Made by a program: the position numbers and the translations under genes. The notes below the pieces were generated by a model that worked only from the letters and a program-made list of their open reading frames with translations, did not search any database and was not told the DNA's origin. This document shows positions 9,381 to 18,189 of a stretch of DNA of 64,000 nucleotides, piece by piece. Positions within the stretch are counted from its first letter, which is position 1. Each line of letters begins with the position of its first letter. The stretch is from Shewanella piezotolerans WP3 (GTDB lineage: Bacteria > Pseudomonadota > Gammaproteobacteria > Enterobacterales > Shewanellaceae). Where the stretch lies: positions 1,674,001-1,738,000 of the forward strand of contig NC_011566.1 in the NCBI RefSeq assembly GCF_000014885.1, given 5' to 3'.

Positions 9381-9417
9381 TTTGACTCCTTTTTATTTTT
9401 TATAGTTGCTTTAGTCG

Positions 9418-11016
9418 TTATATTTTAGGAAAACCAAATTGATGAACTTTATCGAGTAGTGCTCTATTGCTTGGTAGTGCTGAAAGCAATTGATGACTAC
9501 GTTGAATATTTTGTTGAAACAGTGCCATGGCCTTTTCTTGCTCTGCTAGCTTTATATAGCGTGGCGGCGCACTGTTAAAACCCATACCAAACAGCACATA
9601 TTGAAAGCTAGCCGCTGGAAACAACGCCTCGGTTTCAGTGATATCGTAAGAGTAGGGCTGTTGATATTGCCACAGCGCTAATTGTTGCTGTAAAGACTGC
9701 GGTATTGAGGCTATGTCTCGATTGTCACGCCAATAATCGGAGTCGTCACGTTGACTGATGGCGTAATGCAGTTTGAGAAAATCGACCACCTGACGCCAGC
9801 GCTGTAAAAACTTTTCATTGAAACGTTTGGCTACTATCTCCATCGACTGGCGGTTTTGCGGTAACTGCTCGCTGATCATCTTTGCCGATTGCTCAATGAG
9901 CGCGAGTGCTGATGCTTCTAGCGGCTCAATAAAACCTGCGGCAATACCAACAGCTACACAGTTTTTATGCCAGAAGTGGGCTCTGTGACCAGGGTTAAAT
10001 GTTATTTTCCTAAGCGATGCAGACTCTGCCTGTGATTTGCTTATACTCGATAGCAGGTAACTACGTAACTCGCTTTCAGCGCGGTCATCATCAGTGTGGC
10101 TACTGGAGTATACGTAACCGACGCCGCGGCGTGAGGGCAGGCCAATATCCCAAACCCAACCAGACGATTGCGCGGTTGAATGTGTGCAAGAGCTAATGGC
10201 GCTTTGTTGATTTTCATAGGGCACTTGTACCGCTAAGGCTGAGTCATTAAACAGTACTGACTTTTTTTCAATGAAAGTGACTTGGTAGTGCTCGCCGATA
10301 AGCAATGATTTGAAACCGCTACAATCAATAAATAGATCGCCGCTAATGGCGCCATTGGACTTTGTATTTACCGCTGCAATATCGCCGTTGCCATGGCTGC
10401 TTACAGATTCAACATGATCGACAATATGCTGCACCCCGAGCTTTTTGCTGCAATGACGCTGCAGAAACTGAGCAAATTTTCCAGCATCTAAGTGGTAACC
10501 ATAATTAGCATTGCACTCATACTCAGGTGTAGAAATGAGTTTAGGTGCGCAGCCTTGATCGCAAAGTCTACCTTGATAAGTGACCGCATTAGTAAATGAA
10601 ACTTGTTGTTTATGGGCTTGCCAATGCTTAGCGAGATTGATCTCGTTAAACTGACTTGGTAAAGAAAAAGGATGATAATAGCTCTGGCTATTGAGCGGGA
10701 GCTTATCCGAGCTTGCTGTCTCGGGTGAGTGTAACCAATCGATAAATTTTGAACCTTGCTTGAAGCTGGCGTCACACTCAATCATAAATTCGGTTTCAGA
10801 AATGCCCATTTTTTTGAGCGTACCGCGCATTGAAGGCCAAGTGCCTTCGCCGACCCCGATGGTGGGCACTTGTGGTGATTCAATTAGAATAACTTCGAGC
10901 GTACGTTGTGATGGGGTTGCTGCAGCATTAATATGCTCAGCAGCAATAACCCCTGCGGTGAGCCAACCTGCAGCTCCACCACCTACAATGATCACTTTTT
11001 TAATGTCGTTATTCAT
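9418..11016 (-). CDS. Flavin-dependent tryptophan halogenase family protein (2)
   Basis: 532 aa. It has the FAD loop VIIVGGGAAGWLTAGVIA, GVGEGTWPS, the candidate catalytic Lys in SFKQGSKF (residue 86) and the Glu in GFIEPLEAS (about 367). The motif between them reads WVWDIGLP (287-294), so the usual WxWxIP has two extra residues between Ile and Pro. It is cytoplasmic. It is only distantly similar to halogenase 1, so the pair is not a recent duplication. It is the first gene after the TonB receptor, separated by about 280 bp that contain a strong hairpin. Halogenation is the family reaction but has not been shown for this subgroup. Confidence 0.85.
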   Translation of the reverse strand: MNNDIKKVIIVGGGAAGWLTAGVIAAEHINAAATPSQRTLEVILIESPQVPTIGVGEGTWPSMRGTLKKMGISETEFMIECDASFKQGSKFIDWLHSPETASSDKLPLNSQSYYHPFSLPSQFNEINLAKHWQAHKQQVSFTNAVTYQGRLCDQGCAPKLISTPEYECNANYGYHLDAGKFAQFLQRHCSKKLGVQHIVDHVESVSSHGNGDIAAVNTKSNGAISGDLFIDCSGFKSLLIGEHYQVTFIEKKSVLFNDSALAVQVPYENQQSAISSCTHSTAQSSGWVWDIGLPSRRGVGYVYSSSHTDDDRAESELRSYLLSSISKSQAESASLRKITFNPGHRAHFWHKNCVAVGIAAGFIEPLEASALALIEQSAKMISEQLPQNRQSMEIVAKRFNEKFLQRWRQVVDFLKLHYAISQRDDSDYWRDNRDIASIPQSLQQQLALWQYQQPYSYDITETEALFPAASFQYVLFGMGFNSAPPRYIKLAEQEKAMALFQQNIQRSHQLLSALPSNRALLDKVHQFGFPKI

Positions 11017-11252
11017 ACTGCTCGACCTATTATTTATTTTATTAAGTTACTCTTTTACAGTGTTTATCAATATTGGGTTAATTGATTTTGTGGTTTGTTA
11101 CAACTAATTAACTTTTGCCAATATAACCTTGCTGTAGGAGTAGATCCAGTCACTTTATGTATCAAGATTTACTTTGAAGGTGTAAAGCTTGAAGCCAACG
11201 AATGTCGGTTAAAAATGGCTTAATAAAAAGAATATTAATACTTAGATAGAAA

Positions 11253-11290
11253 AGAGAAGATGAAGCCACAGCATTGGCTTCATCTTCTCT
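11253..11290 (-). terminator. Strong 16-bp hairpin between TonB receptor and halogenase 2
   Basis: AGAGAAGATGAAGCCA (11253-11268) pairs perfectly with 11275-11290 around a 6-nt loop. It begins 7 bp after the receptor stop codon on the minus strand. A short U-containing stretch follows, so it may end most receptor transcripts while allowing some read-through to the halogenase operon. Confidence 0.6.
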
Positions 11291-11297
11291 ATACGCT

Positions 11298-14255
11298 CTA
11301 GAAGGTGTATCTCGCGCCTAAGCTATAGCGTGCACCAGTTTGAGTCAGATTTAGCAGCTGCTGGTTAGCACGGCCATGGACTCGGGTATATTCGTTGGTA
11401 ATGTTCAAACCTTCGAAAAATACCGTTAAGCCTTCAAGTGCTTCAATATCGTAGCTAACATTAAAATCGACTTGAGAATAAGCTTCTGTGTACTGTGGGT
11501 TTTGCCCCGTTCCTTGGCCGCGAGAGCTCAAGAATTCGTCACGCCAGTTGTAGGCCAGACGTGCTTGGAAACCATAGTTATCATAGATAGCGATAAGGTT
11601 AGCGGTATCACTGATGTTGGTTTCAACCGCTTGATCTTCTAGTAAATAGTTATTATAGCTATCACCAGCGTCAACCAAAGTGTAGTTACCTATCACACCG
11701 AAGCCTGACTCACCAAAGAAGTGCTGAATAGCAAATTCCCAACCATCAATAGTGGTTTTATCTTTACTGTTTGCAGGAGTATCTAAGTCAAATAGCAAGG
11801 TATTATCTTCGGCAGAGTTGCCTGAGATTATGCCGTTTGCAACATCAACAAATGGATCATTTGGATAGTTATCAAAAATCCACTGACGAATATTACCTGC
11901 ATCGGTACCAACAGCTGCTACAGCAGCATCATATTTTGCTCCGTCCGTTGGGTTGGCAATGTTGTAGATATCAGATTCAACTTTGACATTATCGATACCG
12001 TTAACGGTATCTTTTCTAAAGTAACCCACAGACATGTAACTGGTTTGTGAGTAATACCATTCTGCTGACAAGTCGTAGTTTGTAGATTCAAGTGGCAATA
12101 GGCCTGGGTTACCCGTTGTACCACTACCACCTGCACGGTTAGCGAGTGTTCCAACAACGGTACCACCTTGAATAGAGGTGTAGTCAGGGCGGCCAATAGT
12201 CTCACTGTAGGCTGCTCGTAACATCACATCTTCAACAACTTCGATGTTGAAGTTAACATTTGGTAGGTAGTAGTCGTAATCACCTGTTTGAGTTTGGAAT
12301 ACTTGATCACCGGTAGCAACTAGCGCAATTTCCGTATCCGCTATCCAATCAGCGCCATCATAGCTGGCAACTGCAGAGGTCGAAGTGACATCAGTTTTCT
12401 CGTAGCGAAGACCGACATGGATGTCGTATGGCATGTCGCCAAACTCTGACTCAAAGTTATACTGGATATAAGCTGATGTAGACTTTTCTTCGGTATAACG
12501 GTCTACGTCCATCGCATATTGAGTCGATGGGCAAAAATCAGTACCACAATCACCAGCGCCAACATAACCCGCTGCAGTATAAAGCTCTTCTGCGCGGCCA
12601 CGCACAGCATCAAAGTCCCAGAAGAATATGGTATCTAGTAGATCGAAGTCGCCGTCAGCATCAGCAAAGTTACCTTTGCTAGCATCAAACTTGTCATGAA
12701 TAGTGTCAGCTGGGAACCACTCATCTTCAAAGTCTCCCTCTTGACCTACACCGCCCCAGTCATTTCGTTGAACGTTAACAGATTGAGAGTGGTTATTGAC
12801 ATCGGTCAGTGCGATACCAAAGTCAATGCTGCCGGAATGTTCAAACAGGTATTCACCGTCTAATTGGTACTGATCAATTTCTGATTTATTGCGAGAGTTG
12901 CCAAACACACTACCGGTCACACGCATGTCCGATGGTTTAATATTGTTGCCATTGCCGACAGCAAGTGCGGGTAAGTCTTTTGAGAAATCAGTGGCTGCGC
13001 TGGTACGGATAAAGCCGGCTGTACTGAGTGTATTGCTGCTACCGTAGATATGGTTGGGTTTGTTTTCTGCATCAGACTTATGCATGTCTAGTGTTAGATT
13101 TAGATTGTCGCTGACCTGCCAATCAAGGTTTAGCCCTAAAGAACCACTTTCGTTACGTACACCGTAATCACCGGCTGCCATAGAGACATCTTGCGGACTG
13201 TCGTAGGTTTCAGAATAAACCAGTGGCGATGAAACGGGGCCGTCAGTCCAAGTACTCTCTGAAGGCGCAAAGGTAAACCAAGCTGATACATCGTTATACT
13301 GCGTGTCGATATCATTACGCATGTAAGTGTAATCCAGCGTTGCTACGAGTGAATCAACAGGGCTGTACTGCAGTACCAACTGACCGTTAGTACGGGTACG
13401 TTGCTGCTCTTCAAAACGGTAAATGGTAGTTTGTGGCACTGAGTAGATATCGTCATCACCAGGGCGATTGACTTGATTATCTTTTTGTACGCCGCCCCAA
13501 TCAGTAGTATTGTCAGCGCTACCAGGAAAGCTTCTCCAACCCGTGCCAACTTGGGCTTGTTGGTTACCACTTTCACGTTCTTGATAGCTGGCAGATATTG
13601 AGATACCAAATTTGTCATCTGCAAAAGTATTCGAATATAAACCTGAAAGCTCAGGGGTAATGCTGCCTTTATCAGTTGATGTATCATCAACCGCTTTCGC
13701 GCCAAATGTTGCTTTCAGACCAGGAGTATTGAATGGGCGATGAGTTAATACATCAATCGTTGCACCGATACCGCCTGTAGGACTTGAAGCGACACTGGTT
13801 TTTCTTATCTCTACACCACTAATAGACTCTGAAGCTATGTTGGCAAAATCAAATGAACGAGAGCCTGTCGTCACCGGCATTTGACGGCCGTTGAGCAGAA
13901 CCAGGTTACGATCTGCACCGAAACCACGAACAGAGACTCGACTCCCTTCACCATTTTGACGGTCAATAGAGACACCTGGAATTCGTTGCATCGATTCTGC
14001 TAAGTTTGAATCTGGCATTTTACCGATGTCTTCAGCTGAAATTGCATCGACGATGCCGTCAGATGATTTCTTGACGTCCATCGATTTGACTAAACTGCCT
14101 CGAATACCCGTTACAGCAATAACTTCCATATTCTCATTGGCTGTGTTTTCTGTGCCTTCTGCTTCAGCGGCATAAACCGGTGCCATCGTTGATGCGCTTA
14201 GCACCAACGACAAGCTGGTAGCTAGCCTCGTCTTTTTAAATAGTTGTGGTTTCAT
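11298..14255 (-). CDS. TonB-dependent receptor (carbohydrate-type)
   Basis: 985 aa. A signal peptide ends near MAPVYAAEA, followed by a TonB-box-like MEVIAVTG. The plug domain has DIGKMPDSNLAESMQRIPGV, GSRVSVRGFGADRNLVLLNG and GVEIRKTSVASSPTGGIGATID. The C-terminus ends in the aromatic residue of YTF, as barrel proteins do. Length and plug type match the large receptors that import oligosaccharides in Alteromonadales, Xanthomonas and Caulobacter rather than siderophore receptors. Two perfect LacI-type operators lie 48 and 93 bp upstream of the start, so expression is probably induced by a glucan breakdown product. It is the lead gene of the minus-strand cluster. Confidence 0.9.
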   Translation of the reverse strand: MKPQLFKKTRLATSLSLVLSASTMAPVYAAEAEGTENTANENMEVIAVTGIRGSLVKSMDVKKSSDGIVDAISAEDIGKMPDSNLAESMQRIPGVSIDRQNGEGSRVSVRGFGADRNLVLLNGRQMPVTTGSRSFDFANIASESISGVEIRKTSVASSPTGGIGATIDVLTHRPFNTPGLKATFGAKAVDDTSTDKGSITPELSGLYSNTFADDKFGISISASYQERESGNQQAQVGTGWRSFPGSADNTTDWGGVQKDNQVNRPGDDDIYSVPQTTIYRFEEQQRTRTNGQLVLQYSPVDSLVATLDYTYMRNDIDTQYNDVSAWFTFAPSESTWTDGPVSSPLVYSETYDSPQDVSMAAGDYGVRNESGSLGLNLDWQVSDNLNLTLDMHKSDAENKPNHIYGSSNTLSTAGFIRTSAATDFSKDLPALAVGNGNNIKPSDMRVTGSVFGNSRNKSEIDQYQLDGEYLFEHSGSIDFGIALTDVNNHSQSVNVQRNDWGGVGQEGDFEDEWFPADTIHDKFDASKGNFADADGDFDLLDTIFFWDFDAVRGRAEELYTAAGYVGAGDCGTDFCPSTQYAMDVDRYTEEKSTSAYIQYNFESEFGDMPYDIHVGLRYEKTDVTSTSAVASYDGADWIADTEIALVATGDQVFQTQTGDYDYYLPNVNFNIEVVEDVMLRAAYSETIGRPDYTSIQGGTVVGTLANRAGGSGTTGNPGLLPLESTNYDLSAEWYYSQTSYMSVGYFRKDTVNGIDNVKVESDIYNIANPTDGAKYDAAVAAVGTDAGNIRQWIFDNYPNDPFVDVANGIISGNSAEDNTLLFDLDTPANSKDKTTIDGWEFAIQHFFGESGFGVIGNYTLVDAGDSYNNYLLEDQAVETNISDTANLIAIYDNYGFQARLAYNWRDEFLSSRGQGTGQNPQYTEAYSQVDFNVSYDIEALEGLTVFFEGLNITNEYTRVHGRANQQLLNLTQTGARYSLGARYTF

Positions 14256-14302
14256 CTCTTTCCCCCAAAGTCATTCAATCATAGTTTTAATCTTTCTCTA
14301 AA

Positions 14303-14316
14303 TGTAAGCGCTTACA
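14303..14316. promoter_or_regulatory. LacI-family operator (TonB receptor promoter, proximal)
   Basis: TGTAAGCGCTTACA is a perfect 14-bp palindrome with the AAGCGCTT core bound by many LacI-family sugar regulators. It is 48 bp upstream of the receptor start. The same word occurs 45 bp away and in variants near the GH1/permease promoters. Confidence 0.85.
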
Positions 14317-14347
14317 AAAAAGTATAAAAAAAATAACTAAACCACTT

Positions 14348-14361
14348 TGTAAGCGCTTACA
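14348..14361. promoter_or_regulatory. LacI-family operator (TonB receptor promoter, distal)
   Basis: A second exact copy of TGTAAGCGCTTACA, centred 45 bp from the proximal one. The paired arrangement allows cooperative binding or looping by a dimeric or tetrameric regulator. Confidence 0.85.
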
Positions 14362-15007
14362 CAAACCTAGGGTAATTTGCGAACAAGGTCAACATTAATT
14401 CACCATTAGTTAACAAAAAAGCAACCTTGGTCGTGACGGAGTTGGGTGCGAAAGCATGCTGAACAAGGGATTGGTGTATTAGTCTTTATCTTGATATTAA
14501 TTTTTAAGAAAGACTTCTATCTGCTTTTTTAGCTAACAGAGGCTGCTTGGGAAGTAACAAAAAAATATGTATGTTTATAGTGCTAAAAACACTGACAAAG
14601 GAGAGTGGACCTGCCTTTTACTTATCTAGTGGTGCATATAGCTTTCTTTGTGGTGAAAGGTAGTTATAACGGCAGTCTCAATAAGTAGGATTTTCTAAGT
14701 CATCAGAATAAATATTCCGCAAATTAAATGTAAGCGCTTTCATTTGGTTGCTTTTGTGCTTACACTGTTGTTGTCAGAATGTTAATTAAGGTCGCATTTC
14801 GACAATTAGGAGCAGCTAAATCAATCTTCCCAAGATTTTGATTATTTTGCTCCAGCTGGGAACTTACTTAAGTCTGTTTGGCATGGAGGCTAGGCAGCAT
14901 CTTTTCAGCTTTTAATTAATCAAATATCTGCGTTACAACCAACTCACCACTAGGTACAAGCTTATTTAGATTTATAAACTTCTTTAAACAGTTCTTACAA
15001 GTGTCTT
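14362..15007. other. Gene-free stretch with an orphan operator
   Basis: No credible coding frame is seen. It contains the operator at 14729 and, downstream, an imperfect hairpin at 14809-14853 (GGAGCA with TGCTCC and inner AATCTT/AAGATT pairing). It may be the leader of a lost gene, a small RNA, or only spacer. Confidence 0.4.
14729..14742. promoter_or_regulatory. LacI-family operator without an adjacent gene
   Basis: TGTAAGCGCTTTCA matches the other operators at 13 of 14 positions. It lies about 470 bp upstream of the receptor start and nearly 1 kb from the LacI gene stop, so its target is not obvious. Confidence 0.7.
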
Positions 15008-15431
15008 ATACCAATCTGTATAAGACGTTGATCTACTCAGAAAGTTTTTGTCGAACTCATTCAAGGCCGGCTAATTCAAAGTGAGTCATGACACAATGGT
15101 TGTTCTCTTATTAATTTTTTCAACGTAGAAGTAGCAAGCCAAAAACACTCCTTATAGGCGGGTTTTATGCGTGAATGGACTTGAACCTAGTTTAACTATG
15201 TCCTTTATTCATTGCTAACAACATGGCCTAGTATGTTCCTGAGGTGCTTAAGGCATTCCCTCCCTCCTGAGAGGTCTGATATTGGCGGTACGAGAGCAAG
15301 GATCCTCGAAGCTAGAATCATGCAGCAGCGATTATCGAGAGTCACGCAGAAGCCGTTACCGAGGAGCATTTAATGACCTTACCTTAAAGCCGCTAAACTC
15401 TCGCTGAGGGAGCAAGTCTTAATACTGATTG
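15008..15431 (-). repeat. MITE-like element A (about 425 bp)
   Basis: The left end ATACCAATCTGTATAAGACG and the right end, read inverted as CAATCAGTATTAAGACTTGC followed by CTCAGCGAGAGTTTAGCGGC, match the ends of the element at 41222-41500. The interior is also similar to that element when one is reversed (for example GGCTAATTCAAAGTGAGT with GGCTAACCCAAAGTGAGT). No transposase is encoded, so it is a non-autonomous element. Exact right boundary is uncertain. Confidence 0.7.
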
Positions 15432-15702
15432 TGATTAAAGTTAAACCAAGCTGTAAAAGTTGAGTGTAGAGCTGAAAATACTTGAATTCATGCTCAGCTT
15501 ATATTTTTCATAAAGAGCAGAGTGATGTTGTTAAGAATGCGTATAAGCCTAGCGTCCTGTAGCAGAGAAGGGCGGTTATTCTTGTTTGGAATAGCAAAAT
15601 AATGGCTAGTTGCAATAAAAAACCAGAGCGGTTTGTCTAAAGTTTGCTTTCAATAGCGGTCATAAGCAGTTAAAAGCAGCTTATGACCTACAGAATTAGT
15701 GA

Positions 15703-16701
15703 TCAGTGAGCGAGAATGGAATCTCTTGTTATGAGCTTAGGTTCAAACACATTTTTAACTTCAAGATCGGTTTGCTTAAAAGTATTTTTAAGGATCCATC
15801 TTGCTGCCATTTGCCCCATTTGCTTAATAGGATAATCAATAGTGGTCAGTTTAGGGTAGATATACTGCGCCAAAATGATGTTATCGAAACCTATGATCGA
15901 TAGCTCTTTCGGTATTGATATTCTATGTTCTCGGGCAAAAGTCATGGCACCTGATGCCATTTCATCATTTGCACAAATAACGGCAGTGAAAGGCTGCTTA
16001 CTGTTAAGTAGATACTCTAAACCATCGCTGCCACCCACCTCTTGATAATCACCTTCATAGGTTAACTTAGGATTATAAGTGACATTGAACTCTTGTAAGG
16101 CTTTTTTATGACCTTTTAAGCGGTCGCTAGCATCCATCTTCCAGTTAGGCCCTGAAATATAAGCGACTTCTTTATGGCCTTGTTCGAGTATTGCTTTTGC
16201 CGCAAGGTATCCGCCGAGTTCATTATTGAGACTAATGCAGTTATCAGCGATTGCCGGAATAAACCGGTTAATCAGCACAATGGGCACTTCATTTTTAACA
16301 AGATCAACGAGGTATTCATCTGATACCGCTTCAACATGGAGGATCAGTGCGTCGCACCGGCGGCTGATAAGAAACTCAATCCCCTCTTTTTCTGTCTCCT
16401 CTTCGCTATGTCCTGCGGCAATGATGGCATGCTTTTGTGAACCTCGCAGCTCAGCTTCAATACCGCTAAGCATGGAACCATAGAAAGGACCGTGTAGCTC
16501 CGAGACCAAAATACCGACACTATTTGAGCGATTCGAGGCAAGAGATTGTGCAATCGCATTAGGCCTATAGCCTAATTGGTCCATCGCATCTTGTACTTTC
16601 TTTAGTGTCTTTTCACTGACCTTAGCGTTTTTATTCATCACTCTTGATACTGTTGCGAGTGATACTCCGGCTAGGACTGACACATCGTAAATCGTTGCCA
16701 T
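15703..16701 (-). CDS. LacI family transcriptional regulator of the glucan locus
   Basis: 332 aa. The N-terminal helix-turn-helix ATIYDVSVLAGVSLATVSRVMNKN is classic LacI/GalR, including the hinge segment NAIAQSLASN. The periplasmic-binding-protein-like effector domain follows (SVGILVSELHGPFYGSMLSGIE, GYLAAKAILEQGHKEVAYISGP, ICANDEMASGAM, SIIGFDNI). It should bind the five TGTAAGCGCTTACA-like sites in this window and release them on binding a sugar. It lies 40 bp downstream of the GPH symporter gene and is probably the last gene of the GH1-symporter-regulator unit, which carries two of the operators, implying autoregulation. Confidence 0.9.
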   Translation of the reverse strand: MATIYDVSVLAGVSLATVSRVMNKNAKVSEKTLKKVQDAMDQLGYRPNAIAQSLASNRSNSVGILVSELHGPFYGSMLSGIEAELRGSQKHAIIAAGHSEEETEKEGIEFLISRRCDALILHVEAVSDEYLVDLVKNEVPIVLINRFIPAIADNCISLNNELGGYLAAKAILEQGHKEVAYISGPNWKMDASDRLKGHKKALQEFNVTYNPKLTYEGDYQEVGGSDGLEYLLNSKQPFTAVICANDEMASGAMTFAREHRISIPKELSIIGFDNIILAQYIYPKLTTIDYPIKQMGQMAARWILKNTFKQTDLEVKNVFEPKLITRDSILAH

Positions 16702-16741
16702 ATATTCCTTATTAAACGCCTATCGACATCATTTATTTACT

Positions 16742-18070
16742 TTACGTGTTTGCGGCATTAAGTTCACTTTGAATTTGCTCAACTTTCTTGTCATCCAAGA
16801 TATACCACTTCATCACGACTGCAACCATTAAACTGCCGATCGCCGGATAAAGTGTGAATGATAGCAATATCCCCGATTTTGTTGCTTCAGTTTGTTCTAC
16901 ATCTGCTTGGTAACCATAATAAGCTAATGCCCAGCCAGCCAGTGCGCCGCCAAGTGCTACGCCGAGCTTAATGAAAAATATGATGGTTGAATAAACCATG
17001 CCAGTAATGCGTACTCCTGTTTTCCATTGTCCATAGTCGATGGCATCAGCCATTTTGGCCCTGAGTAAAGGCGTGGCCATATCAAGGAAAAACTTCCACA
17101 AGAAGAATGCGATAAAGGCCATTATTACCTGATCGGCGGCAATAAAATAGCTCATAATACAGATAATGGCTGCAATAACTTGTAGCCCGATATAAGCCTT
17201 TATTTTACACATTTTCTTTGCAAGTACTTGCGCTAATGCACAACCGAGCATACTTCCGACCATCCCAGTGGTCATAAAGGCGGTAATGAGCTCTTCTCTT
17301 AACAGGAAGTATTTAACGTAATAAACGGCGAGGGTGAATTTAAGCACCTGACCGGTCAACAGAAATATACCTGTAATACATAAAATTCTAGCTTGGTCAT
17401 TCTGCCAAAGATGTTTAATCTCCACCCAAAAGTTAGCCTTCTGCGTCTTAGGTGCGCTAATCCGCTCTTTAGTTCCTAAAAAACAAAGCAGAAACAACAC
17501 CACCCCAAAAAGGCTCATGGCGGTCATGGTTAGTTGATAACCTTTGGCTGAATCTCCGCTACCGAACCACTCGACTAATGGCAGGGTACAAGAAGCGACA
17601 ATTACGCCACCGAGCATGGCAAATACAAATCGATAAGACTGGACTGATACTCGCTCAGAGGGTTTTGCAGTAAGCACTCCACCTAAGGCGCAGTAAGGAA
17701 TATTAATGGCTGTATAAACCATCATCAGCAATGTATAGGTCACAAAAGCATAGATAAGCTTATTGCTGTCACTGAGATCGGGGGTAGTAAATGCCAATAC
17801 ACTGATAAGCCCGAATGGAATGGCAAGCCAGAGTAAGTAAGGGCGGAACTGGCCCCAGCGAGTGCGGGTTCTATCGGCGAGAGAGCCCATAAGCGGATCG
17901 GTAATCGCATCAAAAATACGCACGACTAAAAATAGTGTACCCACTGCAGCGGGTGATAAACCGACGACATCGGTATAGAAAATGAGTAGAAACATCATCA
18001 CGGTTTGAAAAATGATGTTACTTGCCGTATCGCCTAAACCATAGGCAATTTTCTCTTTTACTTTAAGCAT
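16742..18070 (-). CDS. GPH-family sugar:cation symporter (MFS)
   Basis: 442 aa with about twelve hydrophobic segments. The N-terminus KEKIAYGLGDTASNIIFQ and the cytoplasmic loop DPLMGSLADRTRTRWGQFRPYLLW are diagnostic of the glycoside-pentoside-hexuronide (MelB-type) family, which brings glycosides across the inner membrane with Na+ or H+. It lies between the GH1 gene (119 bp upstream) and the lacI gene (40 bp downstream). The context suggests uptake of beta-glucosides or laminari-oligosaccharides that the cytoplasmic GH1 enzyme then hydrolyses. Substrate is inferred only. Confidence 0.88.
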   Translation of the reverse strand: MLKVKEKIAYGLGDTASNIIFQTVMMFLLIFYTDVVGLSPAAVGTLFLVVRIFDAITDPLMGSLADRTRTRWGQFRPYLLWLAIPFGLISVLAFTTPDLSDSNKLIYAFVTYTLLMMVYTAINIPYCALGGVLTAKPSERVSVQSYRFVFAMLGGVIVASCTLPLVEWFGSGDSAKGYQLTMTAMSLFGVVLFLLCFLGTKERISAPKTQKANFWVEIKHLWQNDQARILCITGIFLLTGQVLKFTLAVYYVKYFLLREELITAFMTTGMVGSMLGCALAQVLAKKMCKIKAYIGLQVIAAIICIMSYFIAADQVIMAFIAFFLWKFFLDMATPLLRAKMADAIDYGQWKTGVRITGMVYSTIIFFIKLGVALGGALAGWALAYYGYQADVEQTEATKSGILLSFTLYPAIGSLMVAVVMKWYILDDKKVEQIQSELNAANT

Positions 18071-18189
18071 GGTAGCCTCATTATTTTTATTCTTTTTCGG
18101 TGCTTGCTTAACTAACCTCTCTACTCGTTAATAAATTGCAGCAGAGAAGTTAGAGAATGTAAGCTTTTTGAGTCTGATTTTAAAGCTTG

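Noticed and set aside
10691..11107. 138-codon plus-strand frame opposite halogenase 2
   Set aside because: It mirrors the strongly conserved FAD-binding region of the halogenase on the other strand; its hydrophobic tail comes from AT-rich intergenic DNA.
13343..13705. 120-codon minus-strand frame inside the TonB receptor gene
   Set aside because: It is an alternative frame of the receptor gene, with no independent start signal.
15160..15400. Possible small genes inside MITE-like element A
   Set aside because: Frames are short, not shared with element B, and have no ribosome sites.
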